From Christensenellaceae bacterium (GTDB taxonomy: Bacteria; Bacillota; Clostridia; Christensenellales; Aristaeellaceae), in the NCBI GenBank assembly GCA_020025205.1, contig JAHHSO010000031.1:1-16510 (forward strand): DNA of 16,510 bases. The letters are read 5' to 3'. Positions within the stretch are counted from its first letter, which is position 1. Each line of letters begins with the position of its first letter. The notes below the pieces were generated by a model, which ran no database searches, was not told the origin of the DNA, and saw only the letters and a list, made by a program, of their open reading frames with translations. Positions 1 to 6,946 of the stretch are shown here, one piece after another. A program made the position numbers and the translations under genes.

Positions 1-101
1 GACGGGTCGCCCTCTCTAATTCTCAGCGTCCGCCTTATTTCTTTAGGGATGACAACGCGTCCCAACTCATCAATCCTGCGCACTATTCCCGTTGCTCGCA
101 C
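1..101 (-). CDS. spoVT: Stage V sporulation protein T, N-terminal part (cut by window edge)
   Basis: SpoVT is an AbrB-like DNA-binding regulator that tunes sigma-G-dependent genes in the forespore. Only about 33 N-terminal residues are present. They read as an AbrB/SpoVT swapped-hairpin domain: ATGIVRRIDELGRVVIPKEI, followed by RRTLRIREGDP. This nearly matches what I recall of Bacillus subtilis SpoVT. An in-frame ATG exists at 119, but AAGGAGG at 116-110 lies inside that extension and sits 8 bases before GTG at 101. Starting at the GTG gives M-R-A-T-G-I-V, which lines up with the family N terminus, so I call GTG at 101. A perfect sigma-G-type promoter lies upstream. AbrB paralogues share this domain, but the match to SpoVT and the forespore promoter make SpoVT the best call. 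Confidence 0.93.
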   Translation of the reverse strand, partial: MRATGIVRRIDELGRVVIPKEIRRTLRIREGDP

Positions 102-141
102 GAATGCTGCCTCCTTCATTTCCGCTTTCTTTTGGCTTTCC

Positions 142-170
142 TAGTATGGATACGTCGTTTTGAATTATGC
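142..170 (-). promoter_or_regulatory. Sigma-G (forespore) promoter of spoVT
   Basis: On the minus strand GCATA (170-166) and CATACTA (148-142) are separated by 17 bases. This fits the sigma-G consensus gHATR / CATWHTA at every defined position. It lies about 40 bases upstream of the spoVT start, the expected place for a forespore-specific promoter. Confidence 0.75.
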
Positions 171-215
171 ACATGCTTCCATTGGCAAAAATACCCAGAA
201 ACGAAATGGATTCGC

Positions 216-245
216 TTGACAGTCCTCCGTTCCCGTCTATATAAT
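216..245 (+). promoter_or_regulatory. Sigma-A promoter of the LysR-type regulator gene
   Basis: A perfect -35 box TTGACA (216-221) and a perfect -10 box TATAAT (240-245) are separated by 18 bases. An overlapping TATATA at 238 would give 16. The expected transcript begins near 252, giving a leader of about 24 bases with AAGGAG at 261-266. The promoter is divergent from the spoVT promoter 45 bases away. Confidence 0.85.
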
Positions 246-275
246 ACAAATAGTTTACAGAAGGAGTGCATCGGC

Positions 276-1148
276 ATGCAATTCAGACATCTACAATCCT
301 TCGTCACCGTTGCGGAACAAGGCAGCTTTTCAAAGGCCGCTCACCTGCTCTACACGTCCCCTACTGCCCTTACGCAACAGCTCAATACCCTTGAACGCGA
401 CTTGCAGTTTGAACTTTTTGTAAGAAGTTATCGCGGTGTCACGCTTACTCCAGCTGGCACGCTCTTTCTCGATTATGCCAAAAAGCTGCTGGATTTAGGC
501 CACGAAGCCGTTTCGGTCTGCCAAACAAAGGCAGGTGTCAACAATCATCGCCTGACAATCGGCTGTTACCGCGAAAACACCTATAAATTGTTATACCCGA
601 ACATGAAACGGTTGACTCAAATTTGTCCTGACCTTGAACTGGTTTACCACTGCTGCGATTACAGATCTTTCTTTGAGCTGTTGGAAAAGGGACAAATTGA
701 TACATTTCTCCATCCGTTTGCTTCCTATATTGCGGATCATCGCCTGTGTTTTCTCAAAATGGGTACTTCCCGCCTGTTTCTATCCATGATCGAATCACAC
801 CCGCTTGCAAAAAAATCTGCCATTGCGCTGAATGATCTGCATGGTCAAAAGCTCATCATCAGCGCCAAAGCCGAAACAAGGCCTCTTCAGTCTTTTTTTG
901 ATTACATCGCCCAGCACGATCTTTCCATCGAAATTGTTTCCTGCAATACGGACGAAGAAATTTTCAGCAAGATGTTCTCGAATAATCACATTTTCCTGAC
1001 TCTGGAATACTGCTGTGATCCTCCTCTGGGCTTTACCATGCGGCCGCTTGGCTGGCCCCACACCATTGATTATGGCTTCATATATACACAGGATCCATCC
1101 CCTGCGCTCAGCCGTTTTCTGCACTTCATGGAGACCTTTTCTCTCTGA
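276..1148 (+). CDS. LysR-family transcriptional regulator
   Basis: A 290-residue LysR-type regulator, the usual family length. Residues 1-60 are the winged helix-turn-helix (MQFRHLQSFVTVAEQGSFSK, then a recognition helix around SPTALTQQLNTLE). Residues from about 90 to the end form the periplasmic-binding-protein-like effector domain. The open frame runs upstream to 132, but ATG at 276 has AAGGAG 9 bases ahead and gives the standard N terminus. Such proteins normally respond to a small-molecule ligand and activate a neighbouring catabolic or reductive operon. Here the nearest candidate is the same-strand reductase operon beginning at 1789; this link is inferred from proximity. No clear terminator follows the stop codon. 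The effector cannot be deduced from the sequence. Confidence 0.93.
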   Translation: MQFRHLQSFVTVAEQGSFSKAAHLLYTSPTALTQQLNTLERDLQFELFVRSYRGVTLTPAGTLFLDYAKKLLDLGHEAVSVCQTKAGVNNHRLTIGCYRENTYKLLYPNMKRLTQICPDLELVYHCCDYRSFFELLEKGQIDTFLHPFASYIADHRLCFLKMGTSRLFLSMIESHPLAKKSAIALNDLHGQKLIISAKAETRPLQSFFDYIAQHDLSIEIVSCNTDEEIFSKMFSNNHIFLTLEYCCDPPLGFTMRPLGWPHTIDYGFIYTQDPSPALSRFLHFMETFSL

Positions 1149-1396
1149 CTATTTTCAATATACCTTTCAGCAATTAAGGCATCCTCGTGAAAAGAAGTGT
1201 TCTTCCAAAAAGTTTTAGGTTCCTGTCGATTTCATTGTTTCTGCTCCGCTTGGCGTGTATACACCGTGCTCGTAAAAGAAACACCCTTGCTTTCCGTTCC
1301 TGTTTGTATTGCAATTCACAATTTTCGGAGAAATCATGAATTTACGGAGAAAACATTCCTGTTAAAAGCCTCGTTATAAATTCCTTCACACTTTAA

Positions 1397-1409
1397 TATT
1401 CCGGGAATA
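1397..1409. promoter_or_regulatory. Candidate LysR-type binding box (T-N11-A dyad)
   Basis: TATTCC-G-GGAATA is a perfect 6-base inverted repeat around one central base. It has exactly the T-N11-A geometry typical of LysR-family operators. It lies about 250 bases after the LysR gene and 380 bases before the reductase start. That is far for a promoter-proximal activator site unless transcription starts well upstream of 1789. Confidence 0.35.
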
Positions 1410-1425
1410 AAACGCATCGTCATAC

Positions 1426-1458
1426 GCCAAGCGCAGGTAAATCTGCCTGTTTCTTGGC
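1426..1458. other. Two-tier RNA hairpin in the intergenic region
   Basis: Outer arms GCCAAG (1426-1431) and CTTGGC (1453-1458) enclose inner arms CAGG (1434-1437) and CCTG (1446-1449). Both tiers are perfectly complementary, with an 8-base apical loop. No T tract follows, so it is more likely leader or small-RNA structure than a terminator. No known riboswitch class is recognised. Confidence 0.4.
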
Positions 1459-1542
1459 AGAAGAAAAATCTGCATACTCGGTTGTTTCACCCTCTCCATC
1501 ATCATGAACACACCACTGACAAACAGCTGTATACCAAGCATC

Positions 1543-1579
1543 GGAGCGTATCAAATTTGATACCCTCCTTTTTTATTTT
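1543..1579 (+). terminator. Terminator-like palindrome with T tract (alternatively an operator)
   Basis: The 16-base perfect palindrome GTATCAAATTTGATAC (1548-1563) is flanked by GGAG (1543-1546) and CTCC (1565-1568) arms, with one C-C mismatch. Six T then A then four T follow directly. As RNA on the plus strand this resembles an intrinsic terminator for a transcript from the LysR gene or from a small RNA. The even symmetry does not fit the T-N11-A LysR box, but a protein-binding role is possible. Confidence 0.5.
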
Positions 1580-1788
1580 CATGATTTCTTTTTGCATCCG
1601 GCATTGTGTTTTTCTTGAAGGTCTTTTTGTGTTTTCTTTAACCTTTCATTCTGATTAAGAACTTGGTGATTCTCAATTCATGTCATATGGTGTACGCTTG
1701 AATCATCGTCAGCATATTATCAATCTATCCTCTTTGTGCTGATCGCGTTCGCTCATTTCTTTCATGATGACGAAAGGAGACCTTTATC

Positions 1789-3738
1789 ATGAAAAACATG
1801 TCTCGAAGAACATTCCTAAAATCTGCCGCCTTGACTGCCGCGAGCATGTCCATTCTGAACGCCGGCATCTCTTCTGCCGAACAATCCCCTTCTTTTCTCC
1901 CTGAATTCTGGGACTATGAGGCCGATGTCGTAATTGTCGGCTATGGTATTTCCGGCGCGATGGCAGCTCGTGAAGCCATCGCACAGGGTGTCAGCTGCCT
2001 TGTTCTTGAAAAATGTTCCGAAGATCTTGCCGGCGGTTCCGGATGTGCCAGCGCAGGTGCAGTTTTTGGAAACAATCCTGAAGCCATGTACAGGGAATCC
2101 CGCGGTTACATCTCCATGGATACGCTTATGAAGATCGACGCCGAAGGAAACCGCATCTACAACTGGCTGACAGCAAACGGCCTGGATTTATCCGGCGCAG
2201 GTGTCAGTGTCTATCGCTCTACTCGTGCGGCCGCCGATCACTGCGGCACAAACGTTCTGTACAGCACACCCGGCAAGCGCCTCGTCTTCAACCCTGAAAC
2301 ACATGAGGTCTTTGGTGTCGTTGCTGAACAAAACGGCCGTGAGCTTTTCATAAAAGCCAACAAGGGTGTCCTGCTGTGCACCGGCTGTTTCCTCAGTAAC
2401 CAGGAGCTGATGCACCGTTTTATCGTCCCCAAGGAAGTCAAGCTGGCCAGCCTCACCTCCCCTGCCTGCACCGGCGACGGTCTGTTGATGGGCTTGTCCG
2501 TTGGCGCTGCGCTCAAAAACATGAACTGGCAGTGTCTGGAAAACTATGGACAAGGTTCCGTCGCGATAAAAAAGGCTTCCGACGAAGTCGGAACCGGCCT
2601 GCTTCATTCGCCCACCGGCGAAGGACGCGGCGCACGAATCTACGTCAATACCAGCGGCAAGCGTTTCATGGATGAAGACTTCATGTTCCTGCATTACAAG
2701 GGCAATAACCCGGCTTTCCAATATTCCGGCGAATTCTTCAATTATCAGGGCTTTGCCAACCTGCCAATGTATCTGATTTTTGACTCAAAGTTGTTTAACG
2801 GCGGCTGTATCGGCCCGCACAATGCCAACTTGGGCTGGGCCAACGCCAAAGGCATTTATAATTGGAGCGCAGATAACCAGGCTGAGCTTGAAAAAGGCTG
2901 GATCGTCAAAGCCGATACGCTTGAAGAACTGGTCGATATGCTTGCAAAACAGTCCGGCAACGCCCCCATTGACGTGGAAGCACTGAAAGACACCATCACC
3001 GCCTACAATGGCTATTGCGAAAAAGGTGTAGATCCTGAATTCGGACGTGCCGCCACTCAGCATTATCTTGTCCCCTCCTCTCTGGAACCGATCAACCAGC
3101 CGCCGTACTACGCATGTGAGCTGACCCCCGCCGCAATCTACACCATCGGTGGTCTGCATTGGGGTGAAAACGGTTCAACCCTTGACTGGGAAGGACATGC
3201 AATTGCCGGCCTTTATCACGCCGGTGATGTCGGCCAGTTCTGCGAGGTCAGCCCGGTTGGTCTGCGCGACAACATGGCTGTCGGTTCCTACTCCTGCCGC
3301 ACCATTTGCGCTCAGCCTTCCCGGCAGATTCCCGGAAAAGCGGCCTCTGTCATCTGTGCGCCCACATCAGCACAGCGTGCTGCTGCTGACATCACAGCAT
3401 TTGACACGCTTCCTGAGGACTCCTCCGTTGATGCAGACATCAAAAACGCCATTGCCAATGCCTCTGGCAGCTACAAAGCTGGTACGTATTCTGCCACCGT
3501 TCAGGGCCGCAACGCCCCCATCAGCATTTCAGTCGACTTCAGCGATACTGCAATGACCGATATCCGAATTGACGCACAGGCCGAAACAACCGGCATCGGT
3601 GATGCTGCCATGGAAACGATGATCCAAAATATGCTGATTGCTCAGTCTGGCGATGTTGACACAATCGCCGGCGCAACCGTCAGCTCTAAGGCATTCAAAG
3701 AAGCTGTTCTTTCCTGCATCCAGCAGGCTGCTCTTTAA
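1789..3738 (+). CDS. Tat-exported flavin reductase: fumarate-reductase-type FAD domain plus C-terminal FMN-binding domain
   Basis: A 649-residue protein. Residues 5-11 are a textbook twin-arginine motif (SRRTFLK), followed by a hydrophobic stretch and a likely cleavage near A30. Residues 46-75 are the FAD Rossmann start (DVVIVGYGISGAMAAREA). Residues 46-505 form the FAD_binding_2/flavocytochrome c fold, ending with AGLYHAGDVG (472-481) and GLRDNMAVG. Residues 560-645 are an FMN-binding (NqrC/RnfG-like) domain; DTIAGAT (624-630) resembles the ApbE flavinylation motif, with T630 the likely FMN-bearing residue. There is no CxxCH haem site, so electrons probably arrive through bound flavin. Segments that hold the catalytic Arg and His in fumarate reductase read MDEDFMFLHYKG and AIYTIGG, so the acceptor is unlikely to be fumarate. 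ATG at 1789 has AAAGGAG upstream. It is the first gene of a three-gene operon. The substrate is unknown; urocanate-, cinnamate- or steroid-reductase-like roles are all open. Confidence 0.85.
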   Translation: MKNMSRRTFLKSAALTAASMSILNAGISSAEQSPSFLPEFWDYEADVVIVGYGISGAMAAREAIAQGVSCLVLEKCSEDLAGGSGCASAGAVFGNNPEAMYRESRGYISMDTLMKIDAEGNRIYNWLTANGLDLSGAGVSVYRSTRAAADHCGTNVLYSTPGKRLVFNPETHEVFGVVAEQNGRELFIKANKGVLLCTGCFLSNQELMHRFIVPKEVKLASLTSPACTGDGLLMGLSVGAALKNMNWQCLENYGQGSVAIKKASDEVGTGLLHSPTGEGRGARIYVNTSGKRFMDEDFMFLHYKGNNPAFQYSGEFFNYQGFANLPMYLIFDSKLFNGGCIGPHNANLGWANAKGIYNWSADNQAELEKGWIVKADTLEELVDMLAKQSGNAPIDVEALKDTITAYNGYCEKGVDPEFGRAATQHYLVPSSLEPINQPPYYACELTPAAIYTIGGLHWGENGSTLDWEGHAIAGLYHAGDVGQFCEVSPVGLRDNMAVGSYSCRTICAQPSRQIPGKAASVICAPTSAQRAAADITAFDTLPEDSSVDADIKNAIANASGSYKAGTYSATVQGRNAPISISVDFSDTAMTDIRIDAQAETTGIGDAAMETMIQNMLIAQSGDVDTIAGATVSSKAFKEAVLSCIQQAAL

Positions 3739-3756
3739 TACAGGAAGGGGTTCACA

Positions 3757-4227
3757 ATGAGCAATATACTGTCCGGCCGTGCTTTTGCCAAAGAAACATC
3801 TGCCTCCACAGAAACAACAGTTTTGAAGATGAGCGCCTCTTCTGACGCCGGCAAAACAGAAGATGAATCGCCCTCTGCCGGAGACATGCCCAGCGCTGTC
3901 ATCGACCGCTTCGTCGCCCGTCCAGGCGATGGAGAAGCCTTCCTCGCATACTTCACCCGAAGGCATGCGGAATCTTTCCCGGACTGCGGTCTGACTAATC
4001 CGCGCACACTGATCTTCCCCCCTGTCTGGCTCAAAGACAGTTCCAATGAAATCATCATCATCTGGGATTTTCACGGCAGCAATGCCTTTTGGGGCACCTA
4101 TAATCGTGCAACCCGCTTTGACCCTGATACCATTACATTTTGGAAAGACATCAACAGCCGCGTAGAATTCCACGACCGTCTGTTCTGCGGCGATGCAGAA
4201 AAGTTGGAGGCAATGAATCATGTTTAA
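3757..4227 (+). CDS. Dimeric alpha/beta-barrel (ABM-like) small protein
   Basis: A 156-residue protein without a signal peptide, so probably cytoplasmic. About 45 N-terminal residues are Ser/Thr/Ala-rich and look disordered. Residues 46-150 alternate strand and helix in the ferredoxin-like pattern of ABM/EthD/Dabb proteins: strand VIDRFVARPG, helix GEAFLAYFTRRHAE, strand NEIIIIWDFHG, then a charged C-terminal helix region ending EFHDRLF. Members of this fold are monooxygenases, cyclases, dehalogenases or ligand carriers for small, often aromatic molecules, usually as dimers. It begins 18 bases after the reductase with AGGAAGGGG ahead of ATG, and its end overlaps the next gene by 8 bases, so translation is probably coupled. 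The fold assignment is by pattern only. A specific function cannot be given. Confidence 0.55.
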   Translation: MSNILSGRAFAKETSASTETTVLKMSASSDAGKTEDESPSAGDMPSAVIDRFVARPGDGEAFLAYFTRRHAESFPDCGLTNPRTLIFPPVWLKDSSNEIIIIWDFHGSNAFWGTYNRATRFDPDTITFWKDINSRVEFHDRLFCGDAEKLEAMNHV

Positions 4228-4885
4228 TGCAGCTTACATCATCAAATACAGCGAATGTCTTTCCTGCGAGCAAAGGGACGAATATCTTGCCGACGCCGAA
4301 CGCCTGAGCAGGGAAATCAGTGCTGTCAACCTTGTCAAGCCTCTGCTGCCCGGCAGTGTTCCCGACTACAATCTCTACATTGAACTCGGTTTTAAGGATG
4401 AGGCTGAATTTAAAGCTGCCAAATCGATTGATGCGTGGGCGGATCTTCGGGCCAAATTGTCCGACTCTACACAAACTGCCGCCTATGAATATGCAGCCTT
4501 TGGAAGTGATATTGAAAACTTTTCCGATCGTCCCGCCGGCTGTCATCGCCTTTTGATCTTCCATATACTTCCCGATGCGCCGGAAGAACGGATCCGCAAG
4601 ATGAAGGAAAACATTGTCCGCTTTCCCGATTACGTTCCCGGCATGGTCAGCTGCAAAATCGCCAAAGTTGTGGAATCTTCCGGCTCCATGGATTGGAACT
4701 GCGCATTTGACGTAGACTTTGAACTGCCCGGCGACTATTTAGGCTGGTATCTGCACACGCCATATCATTGGGCCTACATCGATCGATATTTTGAGCCATC
4801 CTCCTGCGACTTCTGTATTGATCCGCATCTGTGCTCTGTTTACTGTCAGTCAGACAGCAGTTTTCTTTCCAATTACAGGGCATAA
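4220..4885 (+). CDS. Tandem stress-responsive alpha/beta-barrel (Dabb-like) protein
   Basis: A 221-residue cytoplasmic protein with two ferredoxin-like halves. The first (residues 1-80) runs from MFNAAYIIKYSECLS through YNLYIELGFKDEAEFKAAKS. The second (about 108-205) is the clearer Dabb signature: HRLLIFHILPDAPEERIRKM, then DYVPGMVSCKIAK, a strand NCAFDVDFELPG, and YLGWYLHTPYHWAYIDRYFEP, matching the family pattern in which a His near the last helix follows a Tyr/Leu-rich segment. The C terminus holds four Cys (SCDFC, LCSVYC) that could bind metal or form disulfides. GGAGG at 4206 is 9 bases from the ATG. It overlaps the previous gene and ends 5 bases before a strong terminator. It probably handles the same substrate or product as the exported reductase, though in another compartment. 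That role is inferred from the operon. Confidence 0.6.
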   Translation: MFNAAYIIKYSECLSCEQRDEYLADAERLSREISAVNLVKPLLPGSVPDYNLYIELGFKDEAEFKAAKSIDAWADLRAKLSDSTQTAAYEYAAFGSDIENFSDRPAGCHRLLIFHILPDAPEERIRKMKENIVRFPDYVPGMVSCKIAKVVESSGSMDWNCAFDVDFELPGDYLGWYLHTPYHWAYIDRYFEPSSCDFCIDPHLCSVYCQSDSSFLSNYRA

Positions 4886-4890
4886 TCTTT

Positions 4891-4925
4891 CCCTCCGCAC
4901 GCTTTCCATGCGGAGGGATTTTTTT
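4891..4925 (+). terminator. Intrinsic terminator of the reductase operon
   Basis: A perfect 9-base-pair GC-rich stem, CCCTCCGCA (4891-4899) with TGCGGAGGG (4909-4917), has a 9-base loop and is followed by A and seven T. It starts 5 bases after the last stop codon of the operon. Confidence 0.92.
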
Positions 4926-4977
4926 CAATCTCTCCATTTCTTTTTTGAATACCCTTCCTTTTTGTATTCATCCGGTC

Positions 4978-4983
4978 TATAAT
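4978..4983 (+). promoter_or_regulatory. Putative -10 box of the MATE exporter gene
   Basis: A perfect TATAAT lies 33 bases before the start codon. No good -35 is seen 16-18 bases upstream (the sequence there is TTCCTT), so it may be weak or need an activator. It lies between the preceding terminator and the gene, which supports separate transcription. Confidence 0.5.
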
Positions 4984-5015
4984 ACTGGTCGAATATGATA
5001 CAGAAAGGTGTTTCC

Positions 5016-6374
5016 ATGCAAAAAGCAAATGATTTGCGCAGCGATTCTGTGCTTGCGCTGGTATTTAAGCTGACAATCCCCGCTATGCTTTCTCAATTGG
5101 TCAATGTTCTTTACAGCATCATTGACCGCATGTTTATCGGTCACATTCCCGTAATCGGTGATCTGGCACTGGCCGGCGTAGGGGTCTGTGGTCCAATCGT
5201 AACACTTCTGTCCTCCTTTGGCACGCTGGTGGGCATTGGCGGCTCCATCATGATGGCATCTGAAATGGGGCGAGGCGATGATGACCGTGCCCAAACGCTC
5301 CTTGCCAACAGCTTTCTCCTGCTGCTCATCTTTTCCGCCGCATTGACCGTCATTTTGCTCTCTTTCAAGCAGCAGATGATCACCATCTTTGGCGGCAGCG
5401 AGCTGACATTCCCTTACGCAAACACGTATTTGACCATTTACTGCGCAGGTACACCTTTTGCAATGCTGGCGCTGGGTTTAAATTATTTCATTTCCTGCCA
5501 GGGTTTCTCTCTCAACGCAATGTTCACCGTCTTCATCGGTGCGATCAGCAATATCCTTTTAGATGCACTTTTTGTCGTCGGCTTTGATCTGGGCATTGCG
5601 GGAGCGGCATGGGCAACCGTTATTTCCCAGATTCTTTCCTGTTTATATGCGCTTCTCTTTTTATTTGGCAATCGAGTTAAAATCAAAATAACCTTTGGCG
5701 GATACGATTCCAAAATCATCAGCAAAATCATCCGGATCGGCATTTCGCCTTTCATTATCTTGGCTACAGACAGTGTCATTATCATTGCCATGAACATGGC
5801 TCTTCAAAAATACGGCGGAGCACAAGGTGATCTGCTGATTTCTGCCGTCACGATTACGCAAAGCTATTTTCTGTTAATCACAGGGCCTCTTATAGGCATT
5901 TCCGGCGGTATCCAGCCGCTGATCAGCTTTAACTTTGGTGCGCAAGCGGCCGATCGCGTGAACAAGAGTATCCGCTATGCTCTGGTATTTGCCGTTGCCT
6001 TCACCGGCTCCATGTTCCTGATTTCCCGGCTTTTTTCCAGCCAGTTTGTCGGCCTCTTCACGGATAGTCCGGAAACAGCTTCTATCTCTGTCTGGGGTGT
6101 CAAGGTCTTTACAATGGCCATTGTCCCGCTCGCCTTCCAATATGTACTTGTGGATGCCCTGACCGCCCTTGGACGCATTAAAACAGCCCTGTATCTCTCT
6201 GCCAGCCGAAAACTGACATTCCTGACGCTGATCTTCGTATTTGCAGCAACTGCTCAGGCGCAGAACGCCTTTTATGCACAGCCGGTTTCCGACCTTGTCT
6301 GCTCCCTGCAATCCACCGTTGTTTTTCTCCTTGTGTACAGGAAACATATGCAGACACATATGCGGCTGAATTAG
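5016..6374 (+). CDS. MATE-family multidrug/toxin efflux transporter
   Basis: A 452-residue integral membrane protein with about 12 hydrophobic segments, the standard length for MATE exporters. The N terminus is typical of the bacterial DinF/MepA-like branch: LALVFKLTIPAMLSQLVNVL, then YSIIDRMFIGHI, with LALAGVGVCGP after it. The second half repeats the pattern (KIIRIGISPFIILATDSVII, then GGIQPLISFNFGAQ). These proteins export cationic drugs, dyes or metabolites using a Na+ or H+ gradient. The frame opens at 4995, but ATG at 5016 has AGAAAGG about 7 bases upstream and gives the usual N terminus. The gene follows the reductase operon but has its own promoter and terminator. A role in exporting that pathway's substrate is possible but unproven. 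Confidence 0.93.
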   Translation: MQKANDLRSDSVLALVFKLTIPAMLSQLVNVLYSIIDRMFIGHIPVIGDLALAGVGVCGPIVTLLSSFGTLVGIGGSIMMASEMGRGDDDRAQTLLANSFLLLLIFSAALTVILLSFKQQMITIFGGSELTFPYANTYLTIYCAGTPFAMLALGLNYFISCQGFSLNAMFTVFIGAISNILLDALFVVGFDLGIAGAAWATVISQILSCLYALLFLFGNRVKIKITFGGYDSKIISKIIRIGISPFIILATDSVIIIAMNMALQKYGGAQGDLLISAVTITQSYFLLITGPLIGISGGIQPLISFNFGAQAADRVNKSIRYALVFAVAFTGSMFLISRLFSSQFVGLFTDSPETASISVWGVKVFTMAIVPLAFQYVLVDALTALGRIKTALYLSASRKLTFLTLIFVFAATAQAQNAFYAQPVSDLVCSLQSTVVFLLVYRKHMQTHMRLN

Positions 6375-6474
6375 CCTCATTCACTCAAAATCAAAAACTC
6401 GTTCGCAGGCCTCGACTTTTCAAAAAATTGAGCCTTGCTTCACTCTCCATATCGCTCAACTTCAAACTAAAGTC

Positions 6475-6511
6475 AACAAGGTGCTTTTGCCATGCGAAAA
6501 CACCTTGTTTG
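6475..6511 (+). terminator. Probable terminator of the MATE gene
   Basis: Arms AACAAGGTG (6475-6483) and CACCTTGTT (6501-6509) pair perfectly over 9 bases. The inner TTTTGC and GCGAAAA can extend the stem with one bulge. The T tract is poor (TTTGTCTTCT) and the element lies 100 bases after the stop codon, so termination efficiency is uncertain. Confidence 0.6.
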
Positions 6512-6822
6512 TCTTCTCGCCTGTACATCCATTCTTTCTTGCTTAAAGATATAAAAATCATATTTTGATGATTTTCAGTCGCCTTTTTTCTGCGTTTGCG
6601 CGTCTATCAGGAAACAGTCCCCATGCCTGTATGTAATTTTTCTGCTTTTCTCCTGTCAAAAAATGCCTCCTGTCCCCTCTTGTCTCCCCTCTTTTATCGC
6701 TCTTTTTCTCTTATTTTTGTAATATTCACGTCAATTTTGCTGTATTTCACGACATTCGTTTTGATTTGCGTCGTTTTTTATCCATTTGTAAATAGAACTT
6801 GAGTTTGCGCTGACGTTTTTTT

Positions 6823-6849
6823 CATTCACGCCGGATGAATGCTTTTTTT
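6823..6849 (+). terminator. Weak hairpin with T tract upstream of the GH3 promoter
   Basis: CATTCA (6823-6828) pairs with TGAATG (6836-6841) across a 7-base loop, and a C plus seven T follow. The stem is short and AT-rich. It could be a weak terminator or an operator adjoining the GH3 promoter. Confidence 0.3.
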
Positions 6850-6866
6850 ACTATTTTATGCTAGAA

Positions 6867-6872
6867 TATAAT
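6867..6872 (+). promoter_or_regulatory. Putative -10 box of the GH3 operon
   Basis: A perfect TATAAT lies 75 bases before the GH3 start codon. The -35 region is a T tract (TTTTTA at 6845-6850, 16-base spacer) and is poor, so the assignment is tentative. Confidence 0.5.
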
Positions 6873-6946
6873 CAATATCTATGGATAGCGCGCCTGTTTT
6901 ACGAAAGTCAAAGATGGACGTGCAAAAAAGAAAAGGAGACGACAAA

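Larger units (their letters stand above)
1149..1788. other. Gene-free 640-base region between the LysR gene and the reductase operon
   Basis: No open frame here has a credible ribosome binding site or protein-like composition; the 60-codon frame at 1197-1379 is unconvincing. The region holds a LysR-box-like dyad (1397-1409), a two-tier hairpin (1426-1458) and a terminator-like palindrome with a T tract (1543-1579), all listed separately. Near the downstream gene I see only weak promoter candidates, for example TATTAT at 1715-1720 without a good -35, which would suit an activator-dependent promoter. The length is unusual for this compact genome and suggests a long leader or a small RNA. Confidence 0.6.
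6375..6946. other. Gene-free region between the MATE and GH3 genes
   Basis: This region holds the probable MATE terminator (6475-6511), an AT-rich 8-base inverted repeat AAAATCAT/ATGATTTT (6554-6561 and 6568-6575), and a pyrimidine-rich tract (about 6635-6740). A weak hairpin (6823-6849) and the GH3 promoter lie at its right end. A hydrophobic 68-codon frame at 6596-6802 has no ribosome binding site and reflects T-richness. I see no gene. Confidence 0.6.

Noticed and set aside
1197..1379. A possible small gene in the LysR-reductase interval
   Set aside because: It has no Shine-Dalgarno site, no family resemblance and a composition like random translation. The interval is better explained as regulatory.
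6554..6575. AAAATCAT/ATGATTTT inverted repeat as an operator
   Set aside because: It is AT-rich, has no adjacent promoter and is about 370 bases from the next gene. Chance is likely.
6596..6802. A hydrophobic 68-codon frame that resembles a small membrane protein
   Set aside because: It starts at a TTG without a ribosome site in a pyrimidine-rich stretch. Any frame through T-rich sequence gives Phe/Leu-rich peptides.
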